Virus record (IMG/VR): IMGVR_UViG_3300035698_010466
Coordinates: 1-64,000 of that record
DNA length: 64,000 nt
Strand: one strand, 5' to 3'
Origin: a virus
The number at the start of each line of letters is the position of its first letter. Positions within the stretch are counted from its first letter, which is position 1. This document shows positions 9,122 to 18,840 of this stretch, one piece after another. The notes beneath the pieces were generated by a model. It worked only from the letters and a program-made list of their open reading frames with translations, did not search any database and had not been told where the DNA came from. A program made the position numbers and the translations under genes.

Positions 9122-9776
9122 TACATTCGAACTTAGCATACCTACACATATTAAATTTACACTTTATAAGTTTGATCATTTTGACAGTATGATCATTTCG
9201 TTAGTCAAAAAAGAATGTGTAAATATGGAGGACACTGTTGATAAAGATTTATTCACAATAAGTGCAAATGCATTTAGGCGAGCTTTGCAAAAAAATAAAA
9301 GATTGGCAGCAGAAATTTCAAAAATTGAGCCAATTGAATTAAATACTAATCCTGATTTTGCTTTAACTTCTGTATCATTTTTATGGATGATATTAAAAAA
9401 GTTACAAAATTTACAGTGGGTAACTTTTAAAATTTCATATGATAAAAAATTTACACGAATTATTAAATATAAAGAAAAACAAATTCATAATTTTCATTTT
9501 GATATAATTCGTGGATATTTTGATTTAAGCGAAATTTTTGATACTCCAAAATTAGATATCATTAATAAAGCTATTATTGATTATGATATAATGCCAAATA
9601 GTTATCTCAAACGAAAGGGCTATTTTTATATGAATGCTAGTAGCCTATATGAAATATTAGGCCAATTAGAAATTAATGGCCAACTAAATACTTTTGATTT
9701 ACTTGATCAACTTGATCCTAAATTAGAAGACGATGATCCCGTGTTATTAGTAAAAACTGATTATAGCATATATTAA
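9108..9776 (+). CDS. hypothetical protein in replication operon
   Basis: 222 residues, unknown. No catalytic motif or membrane segment. The sequence alternates hydrophobic strands and helices, and the C-terminus is acidic (DQLDPKLEDDDPV). It overlaps the upstream small gene by 14 bases, indicating coupled translation and possibly a joint function. Next comes a promoter-like box and the membrane protein gene, so this is the end of the operon. Confidence 0.6.
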   Translation: MLIDSTFELSIPTHIKFTLYKFDHFDSMIISLVKKECVNMEDTVDKDLFTISANAFRRALQKNKRLAAEISKIEPIELNTNPDFALTSVSFLWMILKKLQNLQWVTFKISYDKKFTRIIKYKEKQIHNFHFDIIRGYFDLSEIFDTPKLDIINKAIIDYDIMPNSYLKRKGYFYMNASSLYEILGQLEINGQLNTFDLLDQLDPKLEDDDPVLLVKTDYSIY

Positions 9777-9800
9777 GAATATATATAAAAAATCTTAATT

Positions 9801-10235
9801 ATGACAAAAGCATTAAAACGCATATCTAGTTCAAAACGCCAAACTCTTAGTTATGTTGTTATTTTTCTTTGGGCATTTATGGGTATTCTTGGCATATATT
9901 TCGACGCCGACTTTAAAAGTTTAGCTACTTATTTTATATCACTTACTGGATTTATACTTGCGTATATTTTTGGAGAAAGTGTAAGAAAAAGTAGTAAGAC
10001 ATCATTGTTCTTATCAGGTAAAGTAAGTAGAAGAGAACTTATTATATACATAACCACATTTTTATGGGCAGTTGTAGGTGGACTGATTATCGTAAAAGAA
10101 GGTGACTTAATTGGAGTGAGTGCATATTTTGCTGCATTAACACCATTTGTAGGATCTTATATCATCAGTGAAACTTATAAAGAAGATAATCAAATTACTT
10201 TAGCCACAAGTGAAGAACAACAATTAAATTCATAA
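9801..10235 (+). CDS. four-helix membrane protein with internal duplication
   Basis: 144 residues with four predicted membrane helices arranged as two copies of a hairpin: about residues 17-58 (YVVIFLWAFMGI..LTGFILAYIFGES) and 79-121 (YITTFLWAVVGG..LTPFVGSYIISET). Both copies share FLWA, a middle acidic loop and an S/YI(F/I)xE end, so the gene arose by internal duplication. A charged tail of about 20 residues follows. Size and topology allow a holin, but no holin family was recognised. A GAATATATATAAAAAA box precedes it. The next gene starts 3 bases downstream. Confidence 0.65.
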   Translation: MTKALKRISSSKRQTLSYVVIFLWAFMGILGIYFDADFKSLATYFISLTGFILAYIFGESVRKSSKTSLFLSGKVSRRELIIYITTFLWAVVGGLIIVKEGDLIGVSAYFAALTPFVGSYIISETYKEDNQITLATSEEQQLNS

Positions 10236-10237
10236 GA

Positions 10238-12205
10238 ATGTCTATTAACGGATCAATCACAACCGAGAATGGAGATGCTTTACTTATAAGTCTCCAAGAA
10301 CCTTATGATAATGTTATAGAGATCATAAGTTACTCTGATGAAATAACTGGAGAAAGTACAAGTGTCTATTATACCAAACAATTTAGGTGGGGAATAGATG
10401 GAGTTACATATTCTGACTGGATTAATCTAATAGATGAGAATCTAGAGGCTTTATTATTAGATCCAAATAATTCGGTTTGGATAGAATATAAGTATGAACA
10501 GGTGGGCGACGGCACTTTGGAATTTGTGTCAATATCATTAGAATTAGTTACAAGTGATGGTATCATATGTAAAGTACCACAAATTAATTGTTGCGACAGT
10601 AATTTAATGTCAGGATCCCAGAATTTAGTAATAAACACCTGTATAAATACATGGAATCCTTATGATATATCGAGAGCAGGTCAAATGTATGATCAACTTT
10701 CTGCGGTTACCTCAAATTTATTTGGATTTTGTGTTAAGTATTTTAAAACAGCATCTGATCAACGAAGTAAAGATGTTATTTTAAAAGAATATTCATTATT
10801 TGATGTTATAGCTTCAGAAGAAGTTAAAATTTTAGTTCCTGATAACGAATTACCTACGAGAGATATTCAGTTTAATCCAATAATGATGGACTTTCCAGTT
10901 CAATTTGAAATTCATATTGTTAAATCTGCATTTAGAAATGTATTTGGGGCTGATGCAAAACCACAGATGAGAGATTATCTTTACTTTGAACAATATATGA
11001 ATAGAATGTATGAAATCGATGCTGTTACTGAAGCAGATGATTTTTTATATAGTGGATCATATTGGAGAGTAAGTCTTGTACCTTATCAACAACGAACTGC
11101 AGTCGAGTATCCTGATAAAAATATCGAGGATGAAAAAGATGCTCTGGTAACAAATACAGAAGATTCATTTGAAGAAGAAAGAAATAATGAATTCGAAGAT
11201 GTAAGAAAGCCAAATCAGTATAATACAATAGGTACTCTTGTAAATGATTATGTTAGACGAGTTCTTGATAAACAATTACTTATTAAAGAAGAAAGTGTAT
11301 ATAATAATTGGGCTATAATTTCTAAATATCATTATAGACTTGATACAATGGATCGTTTTTCTGAAGCCGTCGAGTATAAATATGACGGAGGATGGAGTGA
11401 TTCAGAAATGAGAGCATTTACATTTTTAATCAGACCTCAATATAGTGATACTAACCCGATAGGTAGCAATGTATTAATCACATCAATAACAGATGAAAAT
11501 GACAATGTTATGTTAAACACTACAGAATTGCCTACATTATCAAATGCAATTATTGTAGGTGATTGGGTTAACGTCGCTGGTACTAATTCATATAATGGAT
11601 TACATAAAGTTGTTGGAATTTCCGGAGAATCATTGATTATAGACACAACTTATATAGATAATGTATTCGTAAGTACACCTAGATTTAATAAAGAAGAAAG
11701 TGTTAAATTTATTTCTTATGAGGATTCTGATACTACTAGTACACCTTCATATTTTACATTAACTTATACACCAAATTGGTTTATCATTACTATAAATGAA
11801 ACTCATCATAAATTTAAGTTATCTACACAAAGTATAACTTTAATTAAAGATGAGTGGTATGGAATTGTAATTAATCTTAACAATATTTCAAGACAATTGA
11901 GTTTATTCATATATGAAACAAGTACAACTACAGGTGCTATAAATTCTGATAGAACTTCAGTATTAAGTAAAGTTTATAATGAAACAAAAGATATTACACC
12001 AATCACGGTTACATCAGGGTATTCATGGCGATTATTAGGATCTACAACAGATTTAACAAACTTAAGAATTTGGAAAAAACCTATCGAAGAAGAGTTGCAA
12101 TCATTGATCTTGAGTCAATATGTCGTCCGTGATAGCCATAATATTCTCTTAGTAGATAATAGTTTGCCACAATTAATGCTCTCTAGAGTATCTAATCCAC
12201 GTTAG
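10238..12205 (+). CDS. virion structural protein with LamG-like C-terminal domain
   Basis: 655 residues, not assigned to a T4 gene number. The first 140 residues are strand-rich with paired Cys (IICKVPQINCC). The middle (about 150-330) contains long helical and acidic stretches. The last 230 residues look like a concanavalin/LamG sandwich (FTLTYTPNW, WYGIVINLNNISRQLSLFIY, LRIWKKPI). LamG domains in phage proteins often bind surface glycans or decorate neck and capsid. It sits immediately upstream of the terminase genes, where T4 has neck genes 13-15, so a neck or collar location is plausible but unproven. Confidence 0.6.
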   Translation: MSINGSITTENGDALLISLQEPYDNVIEIISYSDEITGESTSVYYTKQFRWGIDGVTYSDWINLIDENLEALLLDPNNSVWIEYKYEQVGDGTLEFVSISLELVTSDGIICKVPQINCCDSNLMSGSQNLVINTCINTWNPYDISRAGQMYDQLSAVTSNLFGFCVKYFKTASDQRSKDVILKEYSLFDVIASEEVKILVPDNELPTRDIQFNPIMMDFPVQFEIHIVKSAFRNVFGADAKPQMRDYLYFEQYMNRMYEIDAVTEADDFLYSGSYWRVSLVPYQQRTAVEYPDKNIEDEKDALVTNTEDSFEEERNNEFEDVRKPNQYNTIGTLVNDYVRRVLDKQLLIKEESVYNNWAIISKYHYRLDTMDRFSEAVEYKYDGGWSDSEMRAFTFLIRPQYSDTNPIGSNVLITSITDENDNVMLNTTELPTLSNAIIVGDWVNVAGTNSYNGLHKVVGISGESLIIDTTYIDNVFVSTPRFNKEESVKFISYEDSDTTSTPSYFTLTYTPNWFIITINETHHKFKLSTQSITLIKDEWYGIVINLNNISRQLSLFIYETSTTTGAINSDRTSVLSKVYNETKDITPITVTSGYSWRLLGSTTDLTNLRIWKKPIEEELQSLILSQYVVRDSHNILLVDNSLPQLMLSRVSNPR

Positions 12206-12210
12206 ATTTA

Positions 12211-12228
12211 GAATATATAATATAAATA
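12211..12228 (+). promoter_or_regulatory. late-promoter-like box before terminase operon
   Basis: GAATATATAATATAAATA, identical to the box at 769, lies 14 bases before the ATG at 12243. It would drive the small terminase, GroES-like and large terminase genes together. Confidence 0.6.
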
Positions 12229-12242
12229 ATATTGATTAATCG

Positions 12243-12848
12243 ATGGATAAAGATGTTAAAAAACATGCACGTGATAGTATTAGTGAATTATTAGGAGAAT
12301 TACCTGATGAAGTACCTGGATTAAATGATACTCCTCACTTACCTAAAGTTAGGGTAGAAAATACACAGGCTGTTGCAATGGCTAAAGCAAGTAATAAAGC
12401 TAAACGGGTTATGAGCACCCTTCTTAAATTTTATCTCAGTGAAAACATTATAGAAGAACACGAATATATTAAAGCTAAAGCTGAAATTGATGAATATGCT
12501 TTAAGTATGTTGATTCGACAAATGCATAATAGTGAAATTGCAATATCAGCTTTAATGACTGCTATTGATGAAGGTGAAATTTCAGGTAGAACTTTTGAAG
12601 TACTTAGTGATTTACAACGAACCTTATTAGATATTATTAAAAGCCAAACTATGTATATGATGGCAATTGAAGAAAATGCTAAGAAAATTTCAAGAGATCT
12701 TGATGTATATCATGGAAATGCAAATAATCAAAAAGCTAAATCAGCCGGACTTAAGCAAAGAGGAACTAAAGATCTAATGAGAGCTTTACAAGATACAATA
12801 GAAGAAGAAAATATACAAGATGTCGATAGCGATACAGATGAAGAATAA
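12243..12848 (+). CDS. 16: probable terminase small subunit (gp16-like)
   Basis: 201 residues, almost entirely helical, upstream of the large terminase with one small gene between. T4 gp16 is a similar-sized helical protein that regulates gp17 and recognises DNA for packaging. The assignment rests mainly on position, size and fold character: a central coiled-coil region (about 85-150) and an acidic tail (DVDSDTDEE). No DNA-binding motif is certain. The next ORF begins inside its last 11 bases. Confidence 0.55.
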   Translation: MDKDVKKHARDSISELLGELPDEVPGLNDTPHLPKVRVENTQAVAMAKASNKAKRVMSTLLKFYLSENIIEEHEYIKAKAEIDEYALSMLIRQMHNSEIAISALMTAIDEGEISGRTFEVLSDLQRTLLDIIKSQTMYMMAIEENAKKISRDLDVYHGNANNQKAKSAGLKQRGTKDLMRALQDTIEEENIQDVDSDTDEE

Positions 12849-13083
12849 ATATGTTCTTACAAAAGAATTAGAACCTGAAAATGTTACAAAGTCAGGAATT
12901 ATAATTTCGGTTGAAAAATATAACCGAAAGGCTATAGTTTTAGCAGCAGGTGATGACGTAGAAGTAAATAAAGGTGACATCATATTAAAATTATTAGGTA
13001 AAGGAACAATGGTTACTTTAAACGATAATGAATTTGAATTACTCCACGAAAATCATATCCTTGCTGTTATAAAAGAAGAATAA
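12838..13083 (+). CDS. GroES-like co-chaperonin (gp31-type)
   Basis: An 81-residue co-chaperonin that probably works with host GroEL to fold the capsid protein, as T4 gp31 does. MKNKYVLTKELEP, then TKSGIII, a variable loop, a KGDIIL strand and HILAVI at the C-terminus follow the GroES order, and the roof loop is short. The start at 12838 is preferred over 12820 because it gives the standard GroES opening. It overlaps the upstream gene by 11 bases and lies 3 bases before the large terminase, an unusual neighbourhood for a gp31-type gene. Confidence 0.75.
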   Translation: MKNKYVLTKELEPENVTKSGIIISVEKYNRKAIVLAAGDDVEVNKGDIILKLLGKGTMVTLNDNEFELLHENHILAVIKEE

Positions 13084-13086
13084 AAT

Positions 13087-14904
13087 ATGGCACAAAAACC
13101 ACAAGCAGATAGTGCAGGTTTTGATTTTAAAGTAGAAAATGCTGAGAATTTTTTTACATGGACTTCTGAGAAAGTTGAACAGTTAATGATAGCTTTGGAT
13201 GAAGGGTATCGCCCCAAGCAGCATCCATTTTACGATAATAATATAAATCTTAAAAAAGGCAATATCGTCTTTACTTATACACCCGAAGAATTAAGAGAAA
13301 TTAAAAAATGTGCAAAGGATATTGTATATTTTGCTAATAATTATTGTACTGTAATGACCGATGATGGTTTACAGATGATAACACTTAGAGATTACCAAGA
13401 AGTTATGTTAAGACAAATGCAAAATGAACGTTTTAACATTGTCTTGTCAGCTAGACAAACAGGTAAGACAATTATTTCTTCTATATTTATTGCATGGTAC
13501 TCATTATTTAACTTTGATAGGAACACTTTAATTCTATCTAATAAAGGTGCAACAACTAGAGAAATTATCGATAAGGGTAAAACTATTCTTGAACATTTAC
13601 CATTCTTTTTAAAACCTGGTGTTATTCGATGGGATGTTTTTAATTCTAAATTTGATAATGGCTGTCGTATTATCGGGCAAACTACAACTAAAAAGGCAGC
13701 GATCGGTTTTACTATTCATTTATTATTTATGGATGAATTTGCTCATATACCTGAAAATTTTATTGAAATATTTTATGAAAACGTTTTTCCTACTGTTTCA
13801 GCATCACCAACATCTAAAGTAATTATCACAAGTACACCTAATGGATTTAATAAGTATTATGAAATTTATTCTGCGGCCGAGAAGGGCTTAAATGAGTATA
13901 AACCATTTAGAGTAGATTGGTGGGATGTACCAGGTCGTGATGATGCTTGGATGAGGAAAGAAGTTGCTAACTTAGGTTCAGAAGAAGCATTTAATAGACA
14001 ACATGGTAATCAGTTTCTTGAAGCATCGTCATTATTATTAGGTCCGGAAAGTTTGAAGAAATTAATGACTAATAAATTACAATTCGTTCATAGAGAAATA
14101 CCTGAATTTGATGATGAAGATATCAAATACAATGATTTTTTATGGCATCCTGAATTTGATTTGGATGAAATTGAAGAAGATTCTAATTATTGGTTATTTT
14201 CAATTGATTTAGCCGAAGGAAATGGTGGAGACAATTCAGCTATTAACATTTTTAAAATTGAAATGATGAATGAAAAAGATTGGTCTAAATTATCATCACC
14301 AGGTAGTTTTCTGGATTTTTTCAGATTAAGACAAGTCGGAAGGTTTAAATCAAATGAACATTCAATAGAAGAATTTGCAAAAGTTCTTTACGTTTTAGCA
14401 TTTGATTTATTTTATTCTGAAAATTTAAAAATGGTAATAGAATGGAATATGTTTGGTGGTGAACTTATACATAAGTTAGAAACTGCATTTCCACAAAGAA
14501 ATGAATATGATGAGGAAAATGTTGTTAAATTTAAACATAGATTAGATGCTAAAACAAAAAAATTCGGTATCAAAGTAAAAAAAGATAACAAACCAATATT
14601 TTGTCAAAACTTTAAAAAATATGTTTCACGAAATAAAATTATATTTACCGATGAAGATACTGTTGGAGAATCTACAAAATTCGGTAAATCTGCAAATGGT
14701 ACATACTCAGGAAAATTAGGACATGACGATTTAATTATGACATGTATAAATGCTTCGGAATTTTTTAATACAATTGATTTTTCTGAATTGGTCGAAGAAC
14801 TTTATGATACTATAGATGAAACATTACAATCAAAAATAGACACAATTTTAGAAAAGGATTCTAAAGGCGGTAATCTCCATTATGACATATATGATATCAT
14901 ATAA
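13087..14904 (+). CDS. 17: terminase large subunit
   Basis: DNA-packaging motor ATPase and headful nuclease, 605 residues (T4 gp17 is 610). ATPase half: the adenine motif near RDYQEVMLR, Walker A SARQTGKT at about residue 122, Walker B LLFMDEF at about 215, and the coupling motif ITSTPNG. Nuclease half: FSIDLAEGNGGDNSA starts the RNase H-like fold, a VIEWN strand carries the second acid, and GHDDLIM the last acids near residue 555. All key residues are present. It is followed by a promoter box and the sheath gene, the T4 order 17-18-19. Confidence 0.97.
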   Translation: MAQKPQADSAGFDFKVENAENFFTWTSEKVEQLMIALDEGYRPKQHPFYDNNINLKKGNIVFTYTPEELREIKKCAKDIVYFANNYCTVMTDDGLQMITLRDYQEVMLRQMQNERFNIVLSARQTGKTIISSIFIAWYSLFNFDRNTLILSNKGATTREIIDKGKTILEHLPFFLKPGVIRWDVFNSKFDNGCRIIGQTTTKKAAIGFTIHLLFMDEFAHIPENFIEIFYENVFPTVSASPTSKVIITSTPNGFNKYYEIYSAAEKGLNEYKPFRVDWWDVPGRDDAWMRKEVANLGSEEAFNRQHGNQFLEASSLLLGPESLKKLMTNKLQFVHREIPEFDDEDIKYNDFLWHPEFDLDEIEEDSNYWLFSIDLAEGNGGDNSAINIFKIEMMNEKDWSKLSSPGSFLDFFRLRQVGRFKSNEHSIEEFAKVLYVLAFDLFYSENLKMVIEWNMFGGELIHKLETAFPQRNEYDEENVVKFKHRLDAKTKKFGIKVKKDNKPIFCQNFKKYVSRNKIIFTDEDTVGESTKFGKSANGTYSGKLGHDDLIMTCINASEFFNTIDFSELVEELYDTIDETLQSKIDTILEKDSKGGNLHYDIYDII

Positions 14905-14920
14905 AAAATATCATTAGTTT

Positions 14921-14932
14921 GAATATATAAAA
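14921..14932 (+). promoter_or_regulatory. late-promoter-like box before tail sheath
   Basis: GAATATATAAAA lies 25 bases before the sheath start codon. It has the same core as the other late-type boxes, followed by an A-rich leader. Confidence 0.5.
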
Positions 14933-14957
14933 AAAGTAATAAAAAAAATAATATAAA

Positions 14958-17900
14958 ATGGCACTAGATCCTAAAATTACTTCTCTAAAATCAGCCGGGC
15001 TATATAGATTTGAATTCAATAAAAGCCAAGTGGTTAGTATTCCTTCAAATCAGACTAGATTAATTGTTGGTTTTTCAAAGAGAGGACCTTTTAATACACC
15101 TGTTTTTATACCAGATACTTCATTTTTTAAAGAAGTTTATGGTGATATCGATAGAAATTTAGAACGTAAAGATTCATATTTCCATAGAAGCTGTTTAGCT
15201 GCATTGGAAAGAGGACCAATACTTGCATTAAATCTTCTTAACTTAGATGAAGATGATGACGTAAAGTATATCAAACTTGGTGCATCTGCGACACCACTTG
15301 CACAATCAAATATAGGAGCAGAAGCTGAATATCAAGGATTTTTCAATCGTGATAAATTTTTCTATCCAGATACTGACTCATTTTTAAGTAATGTGAGTGC
15401 AAATAAAACAACATTAAGTTCAATAACTACAAATGATTTATTAGATTTTGTTAATATTGGTCAATCTCCTATTTCAATTATAGTGAAAAAAGCAGCAGAT
15501 GCAAATATATCAGCATTTAACGTTACTGTTGAAGAATGGTACGGTTCTGCAAATATTCCAGATTATTTAAACAAAGATTCACTTGTATCCGATTTTATGG
15601 TAGATATTTTTGTAATCGATGGAAATTTCGGTGGAGATTTTAGTGGTGGGGATTTATATCAACGATTTGATGCAGATCCTACTTACCAAAGTTATTTTGA
15701 TGATACATTAGGTCTTAAAAGAAAGAAATATACTACTGATTCTACTGACACAATGATGTCAGAATTCTTTAATTTACCAGAAGTTAGTTTAATTGCAACT
15801 TATACTGCATCATTACTTCCTAATTTTACAGATTTAATTGGAAACAATTTATTTGTTGAAAAAGTAATTAATGCTGATAGCGCAACAACTGGATTATTCT
15901 GCGCTGTAAATGAAGATTTATTCAGTGGAGATTTCTTAATTGATGGTGTTGCTGGTGGAATTGATTTAATTGGACATAATCTTGAATATACTCAATCAGC
16001 ATCTACTCAAAATTCTGTTAACTTTTTATCATATAGTGGTACTATAGTAGCAGATTTAGAATATGCTGAAACATTTGCCACTGCAGAAACTGCAGATATA
16101 GCAACAGGAACAACAGTTTCTGTAACTACTGTAACAAGTGGAGATATTCAAATTCAATTAACAGCTACAGTTGGAGATGATTTATATGATGCATTTGCAA
16201 GTATGACTGCTCATACTTCTACTGTAGTAGGTTCTTATATTTTAGATACTGCTGGAAAATATGTTCCTGTAACGAGTGTTAATGCAGTAGCCGGAACAGT
16301 AACAATTTTAGTTTCTGCAACTGGGACTTCGACTGCATATTTCCCAACAACAGTTGCCTCAAGTTATACATATATTAATCCTGTAAATTTACCATTCTTT
16401 GTACATAAAACTCCAGCAGGAGCATTAGTTGATGGTACAATAATAGCATCACCGGGTAGTAGTTTAGCTACTGCATATACTGCTGGAACAATCACAGATG
16501 GAGATGAAGCATATTATGTATATAATAGTATTACTGAAACAAGATCATGGTTAGTATTTAACACAGTTAATTATGATTCTATACACACAACAGATTTAGG
16601 TGTTGAAATAAGCGACCCTGCATATTATTTAATATCTGTTGAGGTAGTACCATATACAACACATGATTTTACAGCGGTACAATTACAAACTGCATTCAGT
16701 ATTGCTAATCCTTTGGGAGCATTTCAAGATACTGATGCTGTTAATGTTGCTGCAAATACATTAGATATACAAACACTTAAAGGTAGTAATAATGTAACTT
16801 ATGATATAATTTATAGCACAGCAACAAAGTCAAACCAAGTTTTAATTGCAACAACTGAACCTGGTATTTCTGATATTGTTGTTGGTAACTATCTATTAAA
16901 TTCTGAAGGTTCAGCCTCTGCACCATCAAGATTAACAAGAATTAATTCTATCATAGGTGGACAAACTACATCAGATTATGCTGCGATACCAGCAGGTACT
17001 ACTGCATTACTAGTAACATGCCAATCTGCAATATCAGTTGGATTACTTGGAGCAATATACAAAGTTGAATTATATTACTCAATCGATTCATGGATTGATT
17101 ACTTGAATATATTTACACTTGATGGATTTAGTTTAGATAAAGATAAGCATATTCCAGATGGAACTAATGATAGACAAAATGAAATTTTAACAGGTACTCT
17201 TAGCGGTACTAATTTATTTAAATCTTTAACTGATAGAGATGTTATAAATTTCCGTTATCTTGTAGATACATTTGGAAATGGAATTGAAAGTGGATGTAAA
17301 TCTATTTTTACAACATTATGTCAAACGAGGAAAAATGCATTTGCAATTTTAAATGCACCATCTGCTAAAGATTTTAAATTTAATTCAGATCCTTCATTCT
17401 TGGATTTAACTAGTTCTCTTTCATCTAGATATATCTCACAAGGTGGAAATCTTTCATTGAATCCAACAATTAGATTCTCGTTACCTTCTGACACACAAGG
17501 TGGAAGTTGGGGTGGATTTTATTACCCATACATTACAGTTAGAGATTTAGGTAAAAATATTAATGTACCTCCAGCTGCATACGTTTCAAATAATTTCATA
17601 TCAAAATATGAGAATGCTTTACCATGGTCATTAGTTGCCGGAGTTCGTAGAGGTGTTGTAGGTGGAACTGGAGTTGTCGGATTAGAAATTAATTTAGATA
17701 AAGAAGATAGAGATTATTTAGAGCCATTTGGATTTAATCCAATTGTGTTCCAAAGTGGAACTGGTCCTACAATCTTTGCAAATAGAACTGCTCAACAAGT
17801 TCCAAAATCTGCATTAAGTTCAATTAATGTAAGAGAGGTTGTAATTTATATACAAGATGGAATTGAAGCAATTCTTAAAAACTATATATTTGAATTTAAT

Positions 17901-18143
17901 ACAGCTCAAACACGATTAGAAATCAAAACTCTTGCTGATAATTTCTTATCAACAGTACAAAATGACGACGGAGTATATAAATTCAGAAATATAATGGACG
18001 AATCAAACAATACACCTGAAGTAATCGATATGAATACTGGAATTTTAGATACTTATATTGAACCAGTAAGAGGGCTTGAAATATTGGTTCAAAGAACCAC
18101 AATTCTTAAAACTGGTGCAATAAGTTCAGGTAACTTTCAGTAA
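14958..18143 (+). CDS. 18: tail sheath protein
   Basis: Contractile sheath subunit, 1061 residues against 659 in T4, so it carries a large insertion. The N-terminal sheath domain opens with KITSLKSAGLYRFEFN and RLIVGFSKRGPFNTPVFI. The insertion, about residues 340-680, is Thr/Ala/Ser-rich with repeated strands and probably forms surface-exposed domains. The conserved C-terminal sheath fold includes GGSWGGFYYPY, VPPAAYVSNNF, WSLVAGVRRG and the last strand ILVQRTTILKTGAISSGNFQ. The tube gene follows after 40 bases. Confidence 0.95.
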   Translation: MALDPKITSLKSAGLYRFEFNKSQVVSIPSNQTRLIVGFSKRGPFNTPVFIPDTSFFKEVYGDIDRNLERKDSYFHRSCLAALERGPILALNLLNLDEDDDVKYIKLGASATPLAQSNIGAEAEYQGFFNRDKFFYPDTDSFLSNVSANKTTLSSITTNDLLDFVNIGQSPISIIVKKAADANISAFNVTVEEWYGSANIPDYLNKDSLVSDFMVDIFVIDGNFGGDFSGGDLYQRFDADPTYQSYFDDTLGLKRKKYTTDSTDTMMSEFFNLPEVSLIATYTASLLPNFTDLIGNNLFVEKVINADSATTGLFCAVNEDLFSGDFLIDGVAGGIDLIGHNLEYTQSASTQNSVNFLSYSGTIVADLEYAETFATAETADIATGTTVSVTTVTSGDIQIQLTATVGDDLYDAFASMTAHTSTVVGSYILDTAGKYVPVTSVNAVAGTVTILVSATGTSTAYFPTTVASSYTYINPVNLPFFVHKTPAGALVDGTIIASPGSSLATAYTAGTITDGDEAYYVYNSITETRSWLVFNTVNYDSIHTTDLGVEISDPAYYLISVEVVPYTTHDFTAVQLQTAFSIANPLGAFQDTDAVNVAANTLDIQTLKGSNNVTYDIIYSTATKSNQVLIATTEPGISDIVVGNYLLNSEGSASAPSRLTRINSIIGGQTTSDYAAIPAGTTALLVTCQSAISVGLLGAIYKVELYYSIDSWIDYLNIFTLDGFSLDKDKHIPDGTNDRQNEILTGTLSGTNLFKSLTDRDVINFRYLVDTFGNGIESGCKSIFTTLCQTRKNAFAILNAPSAKDFKFNSDPSFLDLTSSLSSRYISQGGNLSLNPTIRFSLPSDTQGGSWGGFYYPYITVRDLGKNINVPPAAYVSNNFISKYENALPWSLVAGVRRGVVGGTGVVGLEINLDKEDRDYLEPFGFNPIVFQSGTGPTIFANRTAQQVPKSALSSINVREVVIYIQDGIEAILKNYIFEFNTAQTRLEIKTLADNFLSTVQNDDGVYKFRNIMDESNNTPEVIDMNTGILDTYIEPVRGLEILVQRTTILKTGAISSGNFQ

Positions 18144-18183
18144 AAATAAGTATTGATAGATAAATAAAAAAATAATAATAACT

Positions 18184-18738
18184 ATGCCACATTCACATTA
18201 CACACAAGCAAGGGCAAGTAATCAGAAATATGAAGTTGTACATCCTAACTTATTTGATGTTACTGTATTTACTCCATTAGGCGATGATACCGGATTAATA
18301 TTACAACATGTTAAAACTATTGGGGGTTTAGATGGAATTAATCCATCTGTAGATCCTGTACAACAAAAGTTTAAATTCGCAGATCGTTCTTATGCAGGGA
18401 TGCCATCACAAACGTTTGTTGATTTAACAATAGCATTTACATTAAACCTTAATGATGCAAATGAAAACTTTATATATAACACATTTCGTAATTGGTATAA
18501 TTTATGCTATGATCCTTTAACTGGGGAAATGGGACTGAAGAAAGATTATGTTGGAAGTATGATTGTTGTACAGTACAACAGAATAGGTAATATCTTCAGA
18601 AAAATTACATTTAAAGATATATTCCCTATGGCTCAACTAACATTTTCTGATGAATTAAGTTACGAAACTGCAGACCCTGCTGAAGTTGGAATAACACTTC
18701 GATGCGATCATTGGGTAGAAGAAAATGTAGGAGTTTAA
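18184..18738 (+). CDS. 19: tail tube protein
   Basis: Inner tail tube subunit, 184 residues (T4 gp19 is 163). The pattern NLFDVTVF, IGGLDGINP, YAGMPSQTFVDLTIAFTLNLND, YNLCYDPLTGEMG, and the closing AQLTFSDELSY and ITLRCDHW matches phage tube proteins. It lies directly after the sheath, as in T4, and ends in a strong terminator. Confidence 0.93.
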   Translation: MPHSHYTQARASNQKYEVVHPNLFDVTVFTPLGDDTGLILQHVKTIGGLDGINPSVDPVQQKFKFADRSYAGMPSQTFVDLTIAFTLNLNDANENFIYNTFRNWYNLCYDPLTGEMGLKKDYVGSMIVVQYNRIGNIFRKITFKDIFPMAQLTFSDELSYETADPAEVGITLRCDHWVEENVGV

Positions 18739-18772
18739 TTCAGTAGAAGTTAATTTCATAACAAAAAATAAA

Positions 18773-18797
18773 AAACTGGTCTTGTGCCAGTTTTTTT
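18773..18797 (+). terminator. rho-independent terminator after tail tube gene
   Basis: AAAACTGG and CCAGTTTT pair around a TCTTGTG loop, followed by further T residues. It closes the sheath-tube transcription unit. Confidence 0.9.
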
Positions 18798-18840
18798 ATG
18801 ACATCATGTTAATATATAATATATAATATAGAATAAAACT

